DNA of 41,004 nucleotides from NCBI GenBank assembly GCA_964371935.1, contig CAYJOT010000004.1:1-41004 (forward strand). The letters run 5' to 3'. Below, in pieces: positions 1-9,012 of the stretch. The DNA is from JACQRW01 sp964371935. Its GTDB lineage: Bacteria > Patescibacteriota > Minisyncoccia > Sungbacterales > HO2-52-23. Both the position numbers and the translations under genes were made by a program. The notes under the pieces were generated by a model. The model saw nothing but the letters and a program-made list of their open reading frames with translations. It was not told the DNA's origin and ran no database searches. Position 1 is the stretch's first letter. Each line of letters starts with the position of its first letter.

Positions 1-58
1 TGACAAAAACAAGATTTTTACCCAGGGCATTGGTGACGACCAGAATGATTTTCATCAT
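1..58 (-). CDS. 5' end of an unidentified gene, cut by the window edge
   Basis: A minus-strand reading frame opens with two consecutive ATG codons at 58 and 55 and reads MMKIILVVTNALGKNLVFV before leaving the window. The hydrophobic start could be a first beta strand or a short membrane segment. It lies 75 bp downstream of the decayed methyltransferase. A weak promoter-like pair (TTGACC, 17 nt, CATCAT) lies just upstream. Too little is present to name a family, and a chance frame cannot be excluded. Confidence 0.35.
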   Translation of the reverse strand, partial: MMKIILVVTNALGKNLVFV

Positions 59-133
59 ACTGCAATGATGCGCTTCCGTGCATCGAGGGTCAACGCAAGA
101 GGGTGTGGATACGTTTTTACAATACGCGCGAAA

Positions 134-1882
134 CTACGCGAAGTCCAAAATTATCTCATCGCCCGCGATATTGCGAATTTTCATTTTGAATACGCCGGCG
201 GGAAGGAGATAGACGCCTTTTATTTTTTCTTTCACGCCGGCTTTATCTTCCATTGCAAGATTGCTCGTCCACGCGCCGTTTTTCTTGAGCGCAGTGTCAA
301 ACTGCACCGCTTCAATCAATTCAAGCCCAGCCGCGCTGATACGCACCGCGCCTGCAGGCGCGGATTTACCGCCGATGGACTGCTGTCCCTTTTTCACTCT
401 TTTTTCGTTATACTCGTCTATTTTCGCTTTCAGATACGGCGAAAAGTATTTTTTGATTTCCACGCGTGCAGTGCCGTTCTTTTCTTTTCGCACCGCAATA
501 TCAGCGCTGTCTTGGCCAAAAAGCATATCGCGTTTTTCTCCCAATAGATCGTCAAGCGACACCAGCTCAACCGCGAGCAGTGTCTTGCCTACCTTGCCAA
601 GCTCGCGGTTGATATAGTGCTGATCCACCTCTTCGTCTTTATATGCGTACACGATCTTCACCGCGCCTTCCTCGTCCCCAATATCTTCCAGCCGGTACAC
701 CTCTTCCAAAATCACGTCTATCATCCGCTTTGATAATTTTTTGTCCAAGCCAATAAATTTCACCGGCGCATAGCTTCCTTTCATGCCCGCAATGCCGCCG
801 TCCCAAAAATCAGAAAGCGAGAGCTCCAGCCGGTCTTTCCAGCCGTCAATAAGTGAAAATAACCGCATGGTTGTCTGGGCCGGGTTACGAAACAGCCGCA
901 CGCCATCGCGCACTTTTAACACATCAAACTCGGCGCCGGCCTTCACGAGCCGGTCGCGCGTGGTCTGTATGGCATTCACACCCACGTCGCAGGCAATAAA
1001 CTTCCTGCCCACATCATGCGCCACCCTTGCCGCAGTTCCCGATCCCGCAAAAAAATCCGCAACAATCATCCCCTCATCTGAACTTGCTTTGATAGTGCGT
1101 TGCAGAAGAGCTTCTGGTTTTTGTGTAGAATAATCGGTTTTTTCTTCGGCCATTACATTTATATCACTTAAATCCCAAACAGAAGTAATTGCTTTACCTC
1201 TCGAGTCTTTCAGATATTGTTTCCTACCATCATTTCCCTGAATTCTAAATCTTCCTTTTTCATCCTCGTGTATGAATCTTTTTTCAATATATTCTTCGGA
1301 GTAAGAAATATAATGCTTGTTGAATAAATAATCCTCCCCTTTGGAGTAATAAAGAATGGTGTCGTGAACATGAATCCAGTTCTCTGCTGCAGCTTTACCG
1401 CCAGATGGGTTCATTCGATTCCAAATTACCTCCCTTCTAAACTTCTCCTCGCCGAATACTTCATCCAGTAATATCTTTGCGTAGTGGCCGATGTGCCAGT
1501 CAAGATGCACATAAATACTCGCGGTCTCTGCCATTACCTCGCGGATTGCAAGCAGGCGCTCGTACAGCCAATAAGGTACACTAAATCCGGCTTGATGTTT
1601 TTTTCTTTCAGATACGCGCACGCACTCATGCAGTCCCTATAAATCAGCAGATTGCGGAAATCCGGATTGATCTCTTCTTCTTTTGGTTTTTGTTTTGCCG
1701 CACCCGGTTTTTGTGCCGCTTTCTCCTGCCGCACTTCTTCCGCGGCCTCGGTCTCATATAAGGTCATCGCAAGACCATACACAAGACCATACAAGACCAT
1801 AGGGCGGCATAAGCCGGCCTTGATAATTGAGAAGCGCCTGTCCGCGCGCCGGAGTAATAATATAGCGTTTTGCTTTTTTCAT
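134..1882 (-). pseudogene. Decayed Type III-like (beta-class) adenine DNA methyltransferase
   Basis: The intact 3' frame (134-1621) carries beta-class N6-adenine methyltransferase features: the target-side block around VMAETASIYVHLDWH, the SAM-binding FxGxG block (VADFFAGSGTAARVAHD) and a long C-terminal recognition region. The N-terminus is in pieces. Reading from an ATG at 1882 gives MKKAKRYIITPARGQALLNY, which is thrown out of frame at a small tandem triplication near 1770-1802. It resumes as AMTLYETEAAEEV and ends in KPDLVYL. There the frame jumps near 1585 directly to WLYERLLAIREVM. In this family LVY is normally followed by IDPPF, the catalytic motif IV, and tens of residues before LYERLL. 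That segment is missing, so the product should be inactive. The start overlaps the stop of the upstream res remnant (ATGA), so the two were probably coupled. An assembly error is less likely because there are several independent lesions. Confidence 0.8.
1770..1802. repeat. Short tandem triplication causing a frameshift
   Basis: The decamer CAAGACCATA occurs three times within 33 bp (starting near 1770, 1782 and 1792). Removing 22 bp, i.e. two of the three units, restores one continuous reading frame through the methyltransferase N-terminus (MPPYGLAMTLYET). This is what replication slippage would produce. Confidence 0.75.
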
Positions 1883-2589
1883 ATTGTTGCCAATGCAGCT
1901 ATTTCTTTTTGAAGCACTTCAAAAATCCAATGAAATTGCCGCCCACTTCCGTATCCACAAACTTGACATAATGGGGCTGTGCCGCCTATTGCGTCCCGTG
2001 CCTTTTCTTTTCACTATCAGAAAATCAGGCGTATAGCTGCTCCACACGGCGCATAGTTGAAACTGGCGTCTCTGGGATCAATCGCCGCGATCTTTTCTTC
2101 TAGATCTTTGGGATGCTTTTTATACAGCGGCAATTCGTTTCGCGCGATGCGAGGCATAAATTTTGCTGACGCGCCGGCGCTGGAATACGCCGGAAGAGAC
2201 GGCGTTTTGATATTCCACGCCAGCAGATTTATCACAACATCCTTTGTAAATGTCTCGGTCTCGTAATCAATCTCACCGGCGAAATATCCAGCAAGGTGCC
2301 GCGCAATATCGGCATACGACAGCCGCGGATGCCCGGCAAGCCACGCGCCGTTTTCTATTATTTTTTGATATACATCCGTTAACTCTTTGCCGTATGTTTG
2401 ATCCAGCTCGCTTTCGGAGACGCGCTCCCACAGCGCTTGGGCCGTATCGCATAAAAAATCGCGGATGAAATTATGGGCGAATCTTTTATCATTTTTATAA
2501 AGCGACGCGAGATAAAGTTCCAGATATTTGATGACATCAAGCGCGTCAATTCTGACAGTATAACATAAAATCGTCCCGGTAAATCTTTC
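1879..2589 (-). pseudogene. 3' remnant of a Type III-like restriction (Res/helicase) gene
   Basis: An open frame without a start codon begins directly behind the holA stop and reads RIDALDVIKYLELYLASLY, DFLCDTAQALWERV and VVINLLAWNIKTPSLPAYSS, then KFMPRIARNELPLYKKHP. It goes out of frame near 2040, where a second frame gives SSYTPDFLIVKRK, again near 1990 (PHYVKFVDTEVGGNF) and again near 1937, where a third frame ends in WIFEVLQKEIAALATI. The YTPDFL block resembles the PD-(D/E)xK-type nuclease end of Type III Res subunits, which fits its place before a mod gene. The helicase part is absent. The family call is inference from sequence style and context; the frame breaks are seen directly. Confidence 0.6.
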
Positions 2590-3519
2590 CTACGTTGCCT
2601 GTTGCCGGATCAAGAGAATGCGCATAAGCGAGTCCGGAACGGTTGACGCGCCGGTTTTTATTTTGTAGTCCTCCACAAAAAAATTTTGCAGCATGGCGCG
2701 AAGCTCCGGCGCCGGGATTTTTTGCACAAGCCCCTTTCCTTTTGCGGCCACAAACGGGGCAATTTTATAATGGCCGGGAATTGGTTCGCGCCGCTCCGCG
2801 TAGGATTGAATGGTTAGCAGTGTTCGGCAATAGCCGGCAAGATATGAATACAGCTTGAACGGCTCCTGCCCGGACGCAAGTATGTTTGGAAGCTCTGCAA
2901 GGGCGCGGCGCGGCGCGGTCATAAAAAGATCACCGAACTGAAAAACGGACACGGACCCGAGCGCTTCAGCATGTTTTTCACCCTGCGGGTACACGGCCAA
3001 TTTTTCAAGCTCATTCGCGACTGCCCAGAGATCGCTTCCCAAAGATACAAGATGCTCAATATCCGCCGATGAGATTTTTATCTCCCGCTTCTCTGCCTCC
3101 GCAGTGATCCATTTCCGCAACTGGGCCGGAGCAAGCGACTTAAATTCCTGCACCGAAGCGGCAAGCGGATGCACTTGGGCAAAGCGCTTTTCGCCCTCTT
3201 TGCCAAGATCATGGTCCCACACGATCACGAGCATATCCTCGTCAGTTTTTATCCGCTGCAGCACGGAGAAAAGCTCTGCAAAACCTTTTCCGCTTGAAAG
3301 AGTGTATTTTATAACCACCAACTTTTTTTTGCTGAAAAGCGATCCTGCCTTAACAAGCTGTTTGATCCGCGACACATCATCCTCCTCAACATCAATCACA
3401 TGAACATCAGCCCTCCGATTTGAGTCGGAGGACTGATATTTTTCAATCATTTCCTGTAATGTTCGTCGGCTCCGATAGGTGTCGGGGCCGTAGAGAATGT
3501 GGAGCATGTCGGTACGCAA
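2590..3519 (-). CDS. holA: DNA polymerase III delta subunit
   Basis: HolA is the clamp-loader subunit that opens the beta clamp during replication. The protein starts MLHILYGPDTYRSRRTLQEM, the typical HolA opening in which the Walker-like loop is degenerate, and about 305 residues is normal for the family. The first possible start is TTG at 3519, directly behind the stop of the upstream gene. An ATG four codons later (3507) is the more usual family start, but the GGAG before the TTG is too close for one and far for the other, so the start is unsettled. Residues about 31-37 (SDSNRRA) are encoded by a palindrome that looks inserted. The stop is TAG. Confidence 0.92.
   Translation of the reverse strand: MRTDMLHILYGPDTYRSRRTLQEMIEKYQSSDSNRRADVHVIDVEEDDVSRIKQLVKAGSLFSKKKLVVIKYTLSSGKGFAELFSVLQRIKTDEDMLVIVWDHDLGKEGEKRFAQVHPLAASVQEFKSLAPAQLRKWITAEAEKREIKISSADIEHLVSLGSDLWAVANELEKLAVYPQGEKHAEALGSVSVFQFGDLFMTAPRRALAELPNILASGQEPFKLYSYLAGYCRTLLTIQSYAERREPIPGHYKIAPFVAAKGKGLVQKIPAPELRAMLQNFFVEDYKIKTGASTVPDSLMRILLIRQQAT
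3412..3431. repeat. Palindrome inside the holA coding sequence
   Basis: CCTCCGATTTGAGTCGGAGG is an inverted repeat with 7-bp arms inside holA. The same arm sequence forms the core of the intergenic terminator at 19012-19045 (CCTCCGATTCGAATCGGAGG). The encoded SDSNRRA stretch sits after the first helices, where HolA proteins vary in length. Confidence 0.6.
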
Positions 3520-3810
3520 TTACTCCGTAAGTTTTTCCTGGATATCTTTGACCTTAATCGCATCTTCAATGGCGCGCTTTTCTCCTTCCAATTCCTGCAT
3601 CATTTCAATACCTCGATCTTTGAAATGTTCAACGCTACCAATACTGCCACCGGTACTATCAAGCTGCTCTTCAAAAAAAGCTCCGACGATTTCGGCTTGC
3701 ACGCTTGGTGAAAATTTAGCGAGATTGTCGGGATTACTCAAGAATGCCCGTACGTCTTGTTCAATTCCACGATCAATTACTCCTTTCAACTGCACATAAA
3801 TATCATTCAT
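3520..3810 (-). CDS. Hypothetical small helical protein
   Basis: A 96-residue acidic protein starting MNDIYVQLKGVIDRGIEQDV and ending in a charged helical stretch (ELEGEKRAIEDAIKVKDIQE). It has no signal peptide or membrane segment and I do not recognise the family. Its stop abuts the possible TTG start of holA, so the two are probably translated together. The long gene upstream, which is also helix-rich, ends 25 bp before it. It may be a small partner of that protein, but this rests only on position. Confidence 0.65.
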   Translation of the reverse strand: MNDIYVQLKGVIDRGIEQDVRAFLSNPDNLAKFSPSVQAEIVGAFFEEQLDSTGGSIGSVEHFKDRGIEMMQELEGEKRAIEDAIKVKDIQEKLTE

Positions 3811-3835
3811 AGCGTGTTAGTTTTAGCTAAAATTG

Positions 3836-4951
3836 TTATGCGGCAAACCGATATCCTTTTAGCACATCCTCAAGCATGCTCCCAAAAAGAGATCCCCACG
3901 ATCCGCGCGCTTGCGCCATCCGTTTTTTGAGAAATGCGTCACGGAATTTTGCTTCATCTGGTTTTCTCTTTGCTTTTTGCTCTTCAACTTTATACTGCTC
4001 CCATTCGTCGTTTGCCGCACCAATACCATCGGAAAAAAGATGCGAGGCTTCTGTAAAGCTCATAGGAATGCGCTCTTTTGCTTCCGCATCACTTTCATTC
4101 TTTAGTTCACGTACAAATGTTTGGCGCACTTCTTGATGTTCATCAAGGCTAAGATTCAGCGTACCGCCGACATCCGCGAGATAGCCGTTTAGCGCATTGA
4201 GTTTTTCTTCCATAGCAGACCGCTGTCCCAGTAGCAAAGTAGTGCGATCAGTGGCAAGCATACCGCCAGTGAGAAAATTCGCCACCCTTCCAAAGCGCGA
4301 CATTCGTTCTTTCACTAAATTCTGCAAAGCATCGGTACGCTCCGCGTTATCCTGAATCTGATAGATGTCCGCGATATTACTGTCTTTGAGACCATATTTT
4401 TGATAGAGCGTTTCAACCTGCTCGTCTTTCTTGCGATATTCGCCCCGTTGATATGCTTCAACTTGACGTATTTTGTCTTCAATCTCTTTAAGCCGGTCCG
4501 GCGCTTTAACAGCTACGAGTTCAATGTGTTTTTCAATCAATGCACGCGTCCGGTCTGCGCCAATACCGTTGACAAAACTTTTCATATACCCCTCGTCCTT
4601 GCCAGGTATATTTTCCGCATCAGCAATATTGGCAAGTTGCTCGCTGGTCAAAGATTCAAGAAGTTTTTTTGTCCCCATGATGCGTACTTCAAGCTTCTGC
4701 CGAGCTTGTTCAAGTTTGCCAATATCTCCCTCCTGAAGCTTATTATCCGCTAAACGTTCCGTGAGTGTCTTCCCCTCTTCATCCTTCTCACCCTGATTAT
4801 CCTGATCAAGTATAAACTTAAACAGTTCACTCCTATGCTGATCCCGCATAATCGCTCCAAGCTCAAGCGTTGTATCTTTCGGTCCAGTTTCTTTTTCTTG
4901 CGCTTCTTGCTTTGCTTTTTTGAGTTCTTCAATAGCCATAGATATTTGCAT
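3836..4951 (-). CDS. Hypothetical coiled-coil protein
   Basis: A long, highly charged, mostly helical protein of about 371 residues. It starts MQISMAIEELKKAKQEAQEK, and a second ATG at 4939 (MAIEELKK) is an alternative. Longer upstream frames would run back into polA and past the promoter, so I reject them. Coiled-coil-like segments lie around DRLKEIEDKIRQVEAYQR and in the C-terminal EQYKVEEQKAKRKPDE stretch. A more hydrophobic, glycine-rich part (VANFLTGGMLATDRTTLLLG) is central. There is no signal peptide and no motif I can name. A good promoter (4968-4996) lies directly before it, so it probably leads a transcript that continues into the 96-residue protein and holA. Confidence 0.7.
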   Translation of the reverse strand: MQISMAIEELKKAKQEAQEKETGPKDTTLELGAIMRDQHRSELFKFILDQDNQGEKDEEGKTLTERLADNKLQEGDIGKLEQARQKLEVRIMGTKKLLESLTSEQLANIADAENIPGKDEGYMKSFVNGIGADRTRALIEKHIELVAVKAPDRLKEIEDKIRQVEAYQRGEYRKKDEQVETLYQKYGLKDSNIADIYQIQDNAERTDALQNLVKERMSRFGRVANFLTGGMLATDRTTLLLGQRSAMEEKLNALNGYLADVGGTLNLSLDEHQEVRQTFVRELKNESDAEAKERIPMSFTEASHLFSDGIGAANDEWEQYKVEEQKAKRKPDEAKFRDAFLKKRMAQARGSWGSLFGSMLEDVLKGYRFAA

Positions 4952-4967
4952 TAAAAGTAGTGTTTTT

Positions 4968-4996
4968 ATTATACCATACTCCCCCCAATTTTTCAA
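4968..4996 (-). promoter_or_regulatory. Sigma70-type promoter for the coiled-coil gene
   Basis: On the minus strand TTGAAA (4991-4996) is followed after exactly 17 nt by TATAAT (4968-4973), preceded by TGG as in an extended -10. The -35 box overlaps the polA stop codon. Predicted transcription would start about 10 nt before the ATG at 4951. Confidence 0.7.
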
Positions 4997-7806
4997 CCCT
5001 CTGTGAATTTCTTTTGTTCTCCCCAATTATAGCCCGCCTTCACGTCCACCACAAGAGGCACGTCAAGGTCGGTAACGCTTTCCATAATCAATCTCATTTC
5101 GGGAATGAGTTCCGGCGCGCAGGTTTCGGCAATCTCAAAGACCAGTTCGTCGTGCACCTGCAAAAGCATGCGAACGCGTTGCTCCAGTTTCTTCCTGGCC
5201 ACCCACGCACGCACCTTTACCATGGCAAGCTTGATGATATCGCCGGTCGCACTGCCCTGCACTGGCATGTTCACGGCCATGCGCTCGGCCTCGCGCCGAA
5301 TCTGGAAATTTGGCGAGATAATTTCCGGAATGTACCGGCGCCTGTGAAAAAGTGTTTCCACGTATCCGTGCTCGCGCGCGAATTCTTTGGTTCGCTCGAT
5401 AAAATTGCGCACACCGGAAAAATCACGGAAATATTCGTCAATAAAGCGTTTGGCATCAGCCCGTGAAAATCCGGTTGCCTCGGCAAACGCGTTTTGCCCC
5501 ATGCCGTAGAGCACGCCGAAGTTGAGCGTTTTGGCGGCTCGGCGCAATTCCGGCGTCACGTCTTCAGGCGGTACGTGGTACACAACCGACGCGGTCATGG
5601 TATGAATGTCCGCGCCGTTTCGAAACGCTTCAATCATCTTTTCATCGTGCGCCATGTGCGCCGCAACCCGCAATTCGATCTGTGAGTAGTCAAACGACAC
5701 GAGCACAAATCCCTTTTGGGCAATAAACGCCTTGCGTACCTCGCGTCCGTATTCGGAAAGAGTCGGGATGTTTTGTAAATTAGGATTTGACGACGAAAGC
5801 CGCCCGGTCGAGGTGCCGGTTTGATTGAATGTCGTGTGCAAACGGCCATCTTTCAGATCAACTAATTCCGGAAGCGCATCTATGTATGTGCTTTTGAGCT
5901 TCGCAAGCTCGCGATAATCAAGTACTTTTTCAACTATCGGATGTTCGCTCTTCAATTTCCCAAGTTCGGACTCGCGCGTGGAGATCACTCCCCCTTTTTC
6001 GGTTTTACGCAGTCCCGTGGTGCCGATACCAAGCACATTGAATAACACATTAGAAAGCTGCTGCGACGAGTTGATGTTAAATTCGCTTCCAGCAAGGCCG
6101 TGGATTTCCTCGGTTAGATCTTGTAACGCGCGGCCAAGTTTTTTCCCAACCCGCCCCAGCAGCTTTTGATCGAGCAGGATGCCGCGATCCTCCATATCCG
6201 CAAGAACTCGCGGAAGCGGAAGTTCAATGTCGTAAAAGATTTTCTCGGCGTTTGCGGCGGCAAGTCTTGTTTTTAAAGATGCGGCCACCTGGAAAAAATG
6301 TTTTAGATCGTCCGGCGAATTTGTCCGCACGGGCCGGCCCAATTCGCGAGACGCGACCGCAGCCCACGAAAAATCCCGGGCGGACGAATCAACGAGATAT
6401 GCCGCGATCATGGTGTCAAATTCAACCTCCCCCAACTCAACGCCCCGCGTATGCAGAAATCGAGTAAGAGATTTTGTATCATGACAGACAAATCTTCGTT
6501 CATGAAAAAACTTTTTGGCATCGCGGCTCTGCGGCGCCACATCGTCCAGTAGAAACATTCTCATATTCTCAAGAATATTGGAATGTTTATTAAGAGCTTT
6601 CTTGGTGGTTACTTCGCCTACAATACAGATATGTCCATCAACAAGCAGTAATCCGGTGTGACGTTGCTGCGTGTATTTTTTCAAATACGCGCTGAATTCT
6701 TTTGTGTTTTTGATAGGAAGTACGGCAGCGGTGTCTTGCGCGACTCCGGCGACATCCAGCAGTGTCGGCTGTTCTGCACCCATCTTTTCCTTTTTCCGCA
6801 CCAGTCTCTTGTTCCTTCCTCGTGTGTCTGCGCCAGAAGAAAGACGCTTCAGCAAGCTCAAAAAACCGTACTTGCGAAAAATTTCTGTCACGGCTGCTTC
6901 ATGCGACCCGTTATGCCACGCCACATCCTCCAGCCGCACCATAATCGGCTCTCGAGCTCTCGATGAGTCTCGACCCCCTGGAGAGAATCCTCGACCCTCA
7001 TAGAGAGGCACATACTGGTCAATGCGCGCAAGTTCCCGCGAGAATATGGCATCTTGCTTGCCCTCGCGAAGTTTTTTCGCGATTGTCTCGGAGATGCCCA
7101 TTTCGAACGGATCCGAGTTTTTTTTCTCAAGCGCCGCATAGATTTCGTTGATCGAGCCGAACTTTTTCAGCAGATCGGTCGCGGTTTTCTCGCCAATCCC
7201 CTTCACGCCCTTAATGTTGTCGGACGCATCGCCCTTTAGCCCCTTAAAATCAATCAGTTGCTCTGGCTCAAGCCCGTATCGCTCCCGCACCTCATCCACG
7301 CCATACACCGCAATATCGTTCACGCCTTTTTTCATCGTATACACTTTCACGTTCGAACGCACCAACTGCAAGGCATCGGAATCGCCCGTAATAATAATCA
7401 CCTCGCAACCCTTTTCTCCGGCCCTGCCTGCCGGCAGGCAGGAAAGTTCCCGCGTCATAGTGCCGATAATATCATCCGCTTCATACCCTTCTTTCTGAAA
7501 CACAGGGATCCCGAATGCTTCCACCAGCTCATGCACTTTGGCAAACTGGCTCTTTAGTTCGTCCGGCGTCGGGGCGCGGTGCGCTTTGTACTCTTCGTAC
7601 TGCTCATGCCGAAACGTTTTCCCGGGCATGTCAAAAGCCGCGACAAGATAATCCGGCTGTAGCTCTTTCAAAATCCGCAGCAGAATGGACGCAAACCCGT
7701 ACACCGCATTCACCGGCTCGCCGCTCCCCGGAGCCGTCAACGGCGGCAATGCATGAAACGCCCGATGAATGATCGCGTGCGAGTCAATGAGTACGATTTT
7801 TTTCAT
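4993..7806 (-). CDS. polA: DNA polymerase I
   Basis: PolA fills gaps and removes RNA primers in replication and repair. The protein of 937 residues starts MKKIVLIDSHAIIHRAFHAL at 7806; a 13-residue upstream extension has no family support. The N-terminal 5' nuclease has the acidic clusters (EADDIIGT, ITGDSDALQLV, DFKGLKGDASDNI). The middle domain lacks the DxE and other acidic exonuclease motifs (LLLVDGHICIV where DxE is expected), so proofreading is probably absent. The polymerase domain is complete: motif A DYSQIELR (about 703), motif B RRAAKTLNFGVLYG (about 755), motif C HDE (about 885). Two insertions lie in the N-terminal half: CLPAGRAG (about 122-131), coded by a perfect palindrome, and a G/R/S-rich stretch near EGRGFSPGGRDSSR, between the 5' nuclease and the exonuclease-like domain. 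Confidence 0.97.
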   Translation of the reverse strand: MKKIVLIDSHAIIHRAFHALPPLTAPGSGEPVNAVYGFASILLRILKELQPDYLVAAFDMPGKTFRHEQYEEYKAHRAPTPDELKSQFAKVHELVEAFGIPVFQKEGYEADDIIGTMTRELSCLPAGRAGEKGCEVIIITGDSDALQLVRSNVKVYTMKKGVNDIAVYGVDEVRERYGLEPEQLIDFKGLKGDASDNIKGVKGIGEKTATDLLKKFGSINEIYAALEKKNSDPFEMGISETIAKKLREGKQDAIFSRELARIDQYVPLYEGRGFSPGGRDSSRAREPIMVRLEDVAWHNGSHEAAVTEIFRKYGFLSLLKRLSSGADTRGRNKRLVRKKEKMGAEQPTLLDVAGVAQDTAAVLPIKNTKEFSAYLKKYTQQRHTGLLLVDGHICIVGEVTTKKALNKHSNILENMRMFLLDDVAPQSRDAKKFFHERRFVCHDTKSLTRFLHTRGVELGEVEFDTMIAAYLVDSSARDFSWAAVASRELGRPVRTNSPDDLKHFFQVAASLKTRLAAANAEKIFYDIELPLPRVLADMEDRGILLDQKLLGRVGKKLGRALQDLTEEIHGLAGSEFNINSSQQLSNVLFNVLGIGTTGLRKTEKGGVISTRESELGKLKSEHPIVEKVLDYRELAKLKSTYIDALPELVDLKDGRLHTTFNQTGTSTGRLSSSNPNLQNIPTLSEYGREVRKAFIAQKGFVLVSFDYSQIELRVAAHMAHDEKMIEAFRNGADIHTMTASVVYHVPPEDVTPELRRAAKTLNFGVLYGMGQNAFAEATGFSRADAKRFIDEYFRDFSGVRNFIERTKEFAREHGYVETLFHRRRYIPEIISPNFQIRREAERMAVNMPVQGSATGDIIKLAMVKVRAWVARKKLEQRVRMLLQVHDELVFEIAETCAPELIPEMRLIMESVTDLDVPLVVDVKAGYNWGEQKKFTEG
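7423..7442. repeat. Perfect 20-bp palindrome inserted in polA
   Basis: CCTGCCTGCCGGCAGGCAGG is its own reverse complement. It encodes the CLPAGRAG stretch between two conserved parts of the PolA 5' nuclease domain. A related half-length version, TCTGCC-GACA-GGCAGA, forms the last codons and stop region of ruvC (18791-18806). Confidence 0.8.
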
Positions 7807-7896
7807 GGTTGTTAGATGAGAAAGAGCAAAAAAACACGCCCTCATTGCCGTGCCCGTCTCTTAAGCGCGCCATACGACCTAATCAGTCAGCCAAGG

Positions 7897-8055
7897 CTAC
7901 TTCACCGTAAAGGTCACGGTGTTGCTCTTCTTTCCCCAAGCGGTTACATAAACTTCATAAACGCCAGGAGTTGCTTTTATTGTCTGGCATGGCGAAGTAA
8001 TTGGCGCGAGCATGAGCAAAGTTGCGGTAAAAGAGAGTATTGTTTTTCTGTTCAT
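7897..8055 (-). CDS. Putative small secreted protein
   Basis: A 52-residue product starts MNRKTILSFTATLLMLAPIT, with a basic start followed by a hydrophobic stretch, like a signal peptide. It ends in a short beta-like tail (GVYEVYVTAWGKKSNTVTFTVK) resembling the last strands of an Ig-like or IPT-type domain. It could be a small secreted peptide or the remnant of a larger surface protein. A longer frame starting at 8097 adds MVAGFYHLSTNKLL and is less likely. There is no clear ribosome site. It lies alone between polA and the methyltransferase gene. Confidence 0.4.
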   Translation of the reverse strand: MNRKTILSFTATLLMLAPITSPCQTIKATPGVYEVYVTAWGKKSNTVTFTVK

Positions 8056-8112
8056 AAGAAGTTTGTTAGTGCTTAAATGATAAAAACCCGCTACCATACT
8101 ACCATAATTCCA

Positions 8113-9012
8113 TTATCCTGTCGATGCGCTACTCCACCTAGCACATGCGGCTTGGGGAAGGAGACGGCCGGCGGATTCTTCTTTCAGAGTCAGTTCGCCC
8201 TGTTCTATTATACCGCAGCGGCCGGTCAGACGCTCTTCTAATGCATAGCGCAAACTCAAGGGGGTAATACGGATCGCGTAGCAAGTGAGATTAATGAAGA
8301 GCAGATTATCGGAGAACAACTTTTGGCATTCGTCGAGGAGTAAAGGCAGGTCTTCGTAGATTTTCCAGATCTCGCCTTTGGGACCGCGACCGAATTTTGG
8401 CGGGTCTATGATAAAGCCGTCATATTTTGCTCCGCGGTGCACTTCGCGCTTCACAAATTTGAGAGCATCGTCAACGATCCATCGGATAGGTTTGTCCTGC
8501 AGGCTGGAAAGTTTTTGGTTCTCTCTTGCCCACCCGATTATTTTTTTGGATGCGTCCACATGCGTGACTTCCGCGCCTGCCACAGCCGCCACCAGCGAGG
8601 CAATGCCTGTATAGCCGAAAAGATTGAGGGCTTTGATTGGCCTCCCCGCATTTTTAATTTTTTCAGAAATCCATTCCCACTGCGATGCCTGCTCCGGGAA
8701 TACACCAACGTGCCGGAACGGGGTTGGCTCGACAAAGAATCTGATATCTTGCCATCCCATGTGCCAGCGCGGTTCGAAATCTTTTTTGAATCGCCATTTA
8801 CCACCACCTTCATCTTCGCCTCCGCCACGAAAAATTCCGTCCGCACTATCCCACTGGTCTTTGGGAAAAGCACAATGCAAAATCGCGCTGGTCTCGGGAC
8901 GCGCAAGCACATGCGACCCGAAGCGTTCCAGCTTCATCCCCTCTCCGCTGTCGAGGAGGGCATAGTCGTTCCACTTTTCCGATGCGAGAAAAAAATTAGA
9001 TTTCAGTTCCAC
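8113..9012 (-). CDS. Class I SAM-dependent methyltransferase, RlmI/RlmK-like
   Basis: This is a SAM-dependent methyltransferase resembling the 23S rRNA cytosine/guanine enzymes of the RlmI/RlmK/RlmL type. Visible are the SAM loop ALNLFGYTGIASLVAAVAGAEVTHVDASKK (quoted in part here: LFGYTGIASL, about 130) and the catalytic-side motif IIDPPKFGRG (about 202). The family usually begins with a short strand-rich domain like VELKSNFFLASEKWNDYALL. That fixes the start at a GTG (9012) which overlaps the end of tsaE by 17 bp; the longer frame to 9162 lies wholly in tsaE and is rejected. The overlap suggests co-translation with tsaE. The exact RNA target cannot be told from sequence. Confidence 0.85.
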   Translation of the reverse strand: MELKSNFFLASEKWNDYALLDSGEGMKLERFGSHVLARPETSAILHCAFPKDQWDSADGIFRGGGEDEGGGKWRFKKDFEPRWHMGWQDIRFFVEPTPFRHVGVFPEQASQWEWISEKIKNAGRPIKALNLFGYTGIASLVAAVAGAEVTHVDASKKIIGWARENQKLSSLQDKPIRWIVDDALKFVKREVHRGAKYDGFIIDPPKFGRGPKGEIWKIYEDLPLLLDECQKLFSDNLLFINLTCYAIRITPLSLRYALEERLTGRCGIIEQGELTLKEESAGRLLPQAACARWSSASTG

